A DNA stretch of 5,376 nucleotides, from contig CAUJFM010000176.1 in the NCBI GenBank assembly GCA_963169595.1, positions 1-5,376 on the forward strand. The letters run 5' to 3'. The notes under the pieces were generated by a model that worked only from the letters and a program-made list of their open reading frames with translations, was not told the origin of the DNA and ran no database searches. Source of the DNA: Bacteroidota bacterium (lineage in GTDB: Bacteria; Bacteroidota; Bacteroidia; Flavobacteriales_F; PHOS-HE28). The translations under genes and the position numbers were made by a program. Shown here in pieces: positions 4,759-5,376 of this stretch. Numbering within the stretch: position 1 is the first letter of the stretch; each line of letters opens with the position of its first letter.

Positions 4759-5376
4759 CTACAAATGATTGATGAACGTGCTCCTCACCAAATTCCGTTG
4801 TAGCAGCAAGCTGGCGCCGCCATCGCCCTGCGTGCCGAACTCCTGCTCCAGCTCCACGCCGGTGTTGGGGTCGTAGGCCTCCACGCGGATGGTGCCGTCG
4901 GCGGTGTTCTCCACGGTCACCTCCACAGGGTAGTTGAGGGCGGGGTTGGCGATGGGGCCGATCACCAGTTCGCCCACGGGGGTGAGTTCGCCCTTGGGGT
5001 CGTGGTACTGCACCACCTGCAGGCGGATCTTGGTCTGCGTGGCGCTGCTGGTGTAAAAGGTGCGCGTGGCGCGGGCGGGCAACGGCATGTTCTTCGCGAT
5101 CAGCCGGTCCACCTCCATGCGGCCGGTCTGCGGGTTCAGCGTCTGCAGGCCGATGTGGTGGCCGGTAACGCCCCGGAACTCCGGCGGTATGTCGAAGGCC
5201 TCGGCCTCGCCGCTCAGCTGCGCGGCATGCACCGCCGCGCCGTAGGCCACCGCCTTCATGGGCTCGTGGTGGAAGATCTTCTGGCGGCTGTCGCTGAAGA
5301 TTCTCCCCATGCGCTCGCGGATGCAGGGCATCATGCTGCTGCCACCCACCAGCATCAGCGCGCCGATGTCGCTTTC
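4759..5376 (-). CDS. Hsp70-family chaperone-like protein, C-terminal 205 residues (5' end beyond right edge)
   Basis: The visible part holds the end of the Hsp70 nucleotide-binding domain: LMLVGGSSMMP (7-17 of the fragment), the nucleotide-site signature usually LVGGSTRxP, and PMKAVAYGAAVHAAQLSGE (39-57, compare DEAVAIGAAV). A beta-sandwich substrate-binding domain follows (about 68-180), with GLQTLNPQTGRMEVDRLIAKNMPLP in place of the usual SLGIET...LIxRNTxIP, and ending GTIRVEAYDPNTG. The protein then stops after only about 25 more residues (RNLVRSTFINHL), whereas DnaK continues for over 100 residues as a helical lid. This is therefore probably a divergent, lidless Hsp70 paralogue rather than the housekeeping dnaK. 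The codon frame is open to the last base of the window. It is convergent with the SUMF1-fold gene. ATPase and substrate details cannot be judged from this part. Confidence 0.88.
   Translation of the reverse strand, partial: ESDIGALMLVGGSSMMPCIRERMGRIFSDSRQKIFHHEPMKAVAYGAAVHAAQLSGEAEAFDIPPEFRGVTGHHIGLQTLNPQTGRMEVDRLIAKNMPLPARATRTFYTSSATQTKIRLQVVQYHDPKGELTPVGELVIGPIANPALNYPVEVTVENTADGTIRVEAYDPNTGVELEQEFGTQGDGGASLLLQRNLVRSTFINHL

Overview
The window looks like a chromosomal segment of a GC-rich member of the Bacteroidota, probably near Flavobacteriales. The basis is indirect. There is a TAnnTTTG-type -7 element ahead of one start, starts lack clear Shine-Dalgarno sequences, an lpxK gene is followed by purine nucleoside phosphorylase, and a secreted SUMF1-fold protein has sequence signatures common in that phylum. 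No rRNA, tRNA, CRISPR array, transposase or integrase was seen.

Left block (minus strand, 1-1432): lpxK (lipid A 4'-kinase) runs into a purine nucleoside phosphorylase gene that leaves the left edge. The two reading frames overlap by 29 bases, so they form one transcription unit. lpxK carries a perfect 19-base palindrome in a low-conservation part of its coding sequence.

Middle block (plus strand, 1607-3195): a divergent intergenic region holds a -7-like box, followed by an unrecognised 89-residue ORF. Its stop overlaps, as ATGA, the start of a 430-residue predicted lipoprotein of unknown family. The overlap fixes the lipoprotein start and argues that the small ORF is a real gene.

Right block: a 266-base intergenic region contains a set of inverted and direct repeats able to form two mutually exclusive hairpins, plus a separate third hairpin. 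It precedes a secreted protein made of a signal peptide, a Pro/Ala/Lys linker, a PEGA-like domain, a Gln/Glu-rich helix and a SUMF1/FGE-type domain (3462-4640). This domain lacks one of the two cysteines used by true formylglycine-generating enzymes. Its last ~35 residues resemble the variable region of a diversity-generating retroelement target, with Tyr/Ser/Leu/Phe where relatives usually have Asn. A terminator and a second hairpin separate it from a convergent, right-truncated Hsp70-family gene whose product appears to lack the helical lid.

The best lead for something undescribed is the possible hypervariable end of the SUMF1-fold protein. No template repeat or reverse transcriptase is present here, so this remains a hypothesis. 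Next come the repeat-rich intergenic element and the two-gene unit encoding the small ORF and the lipoprotein.
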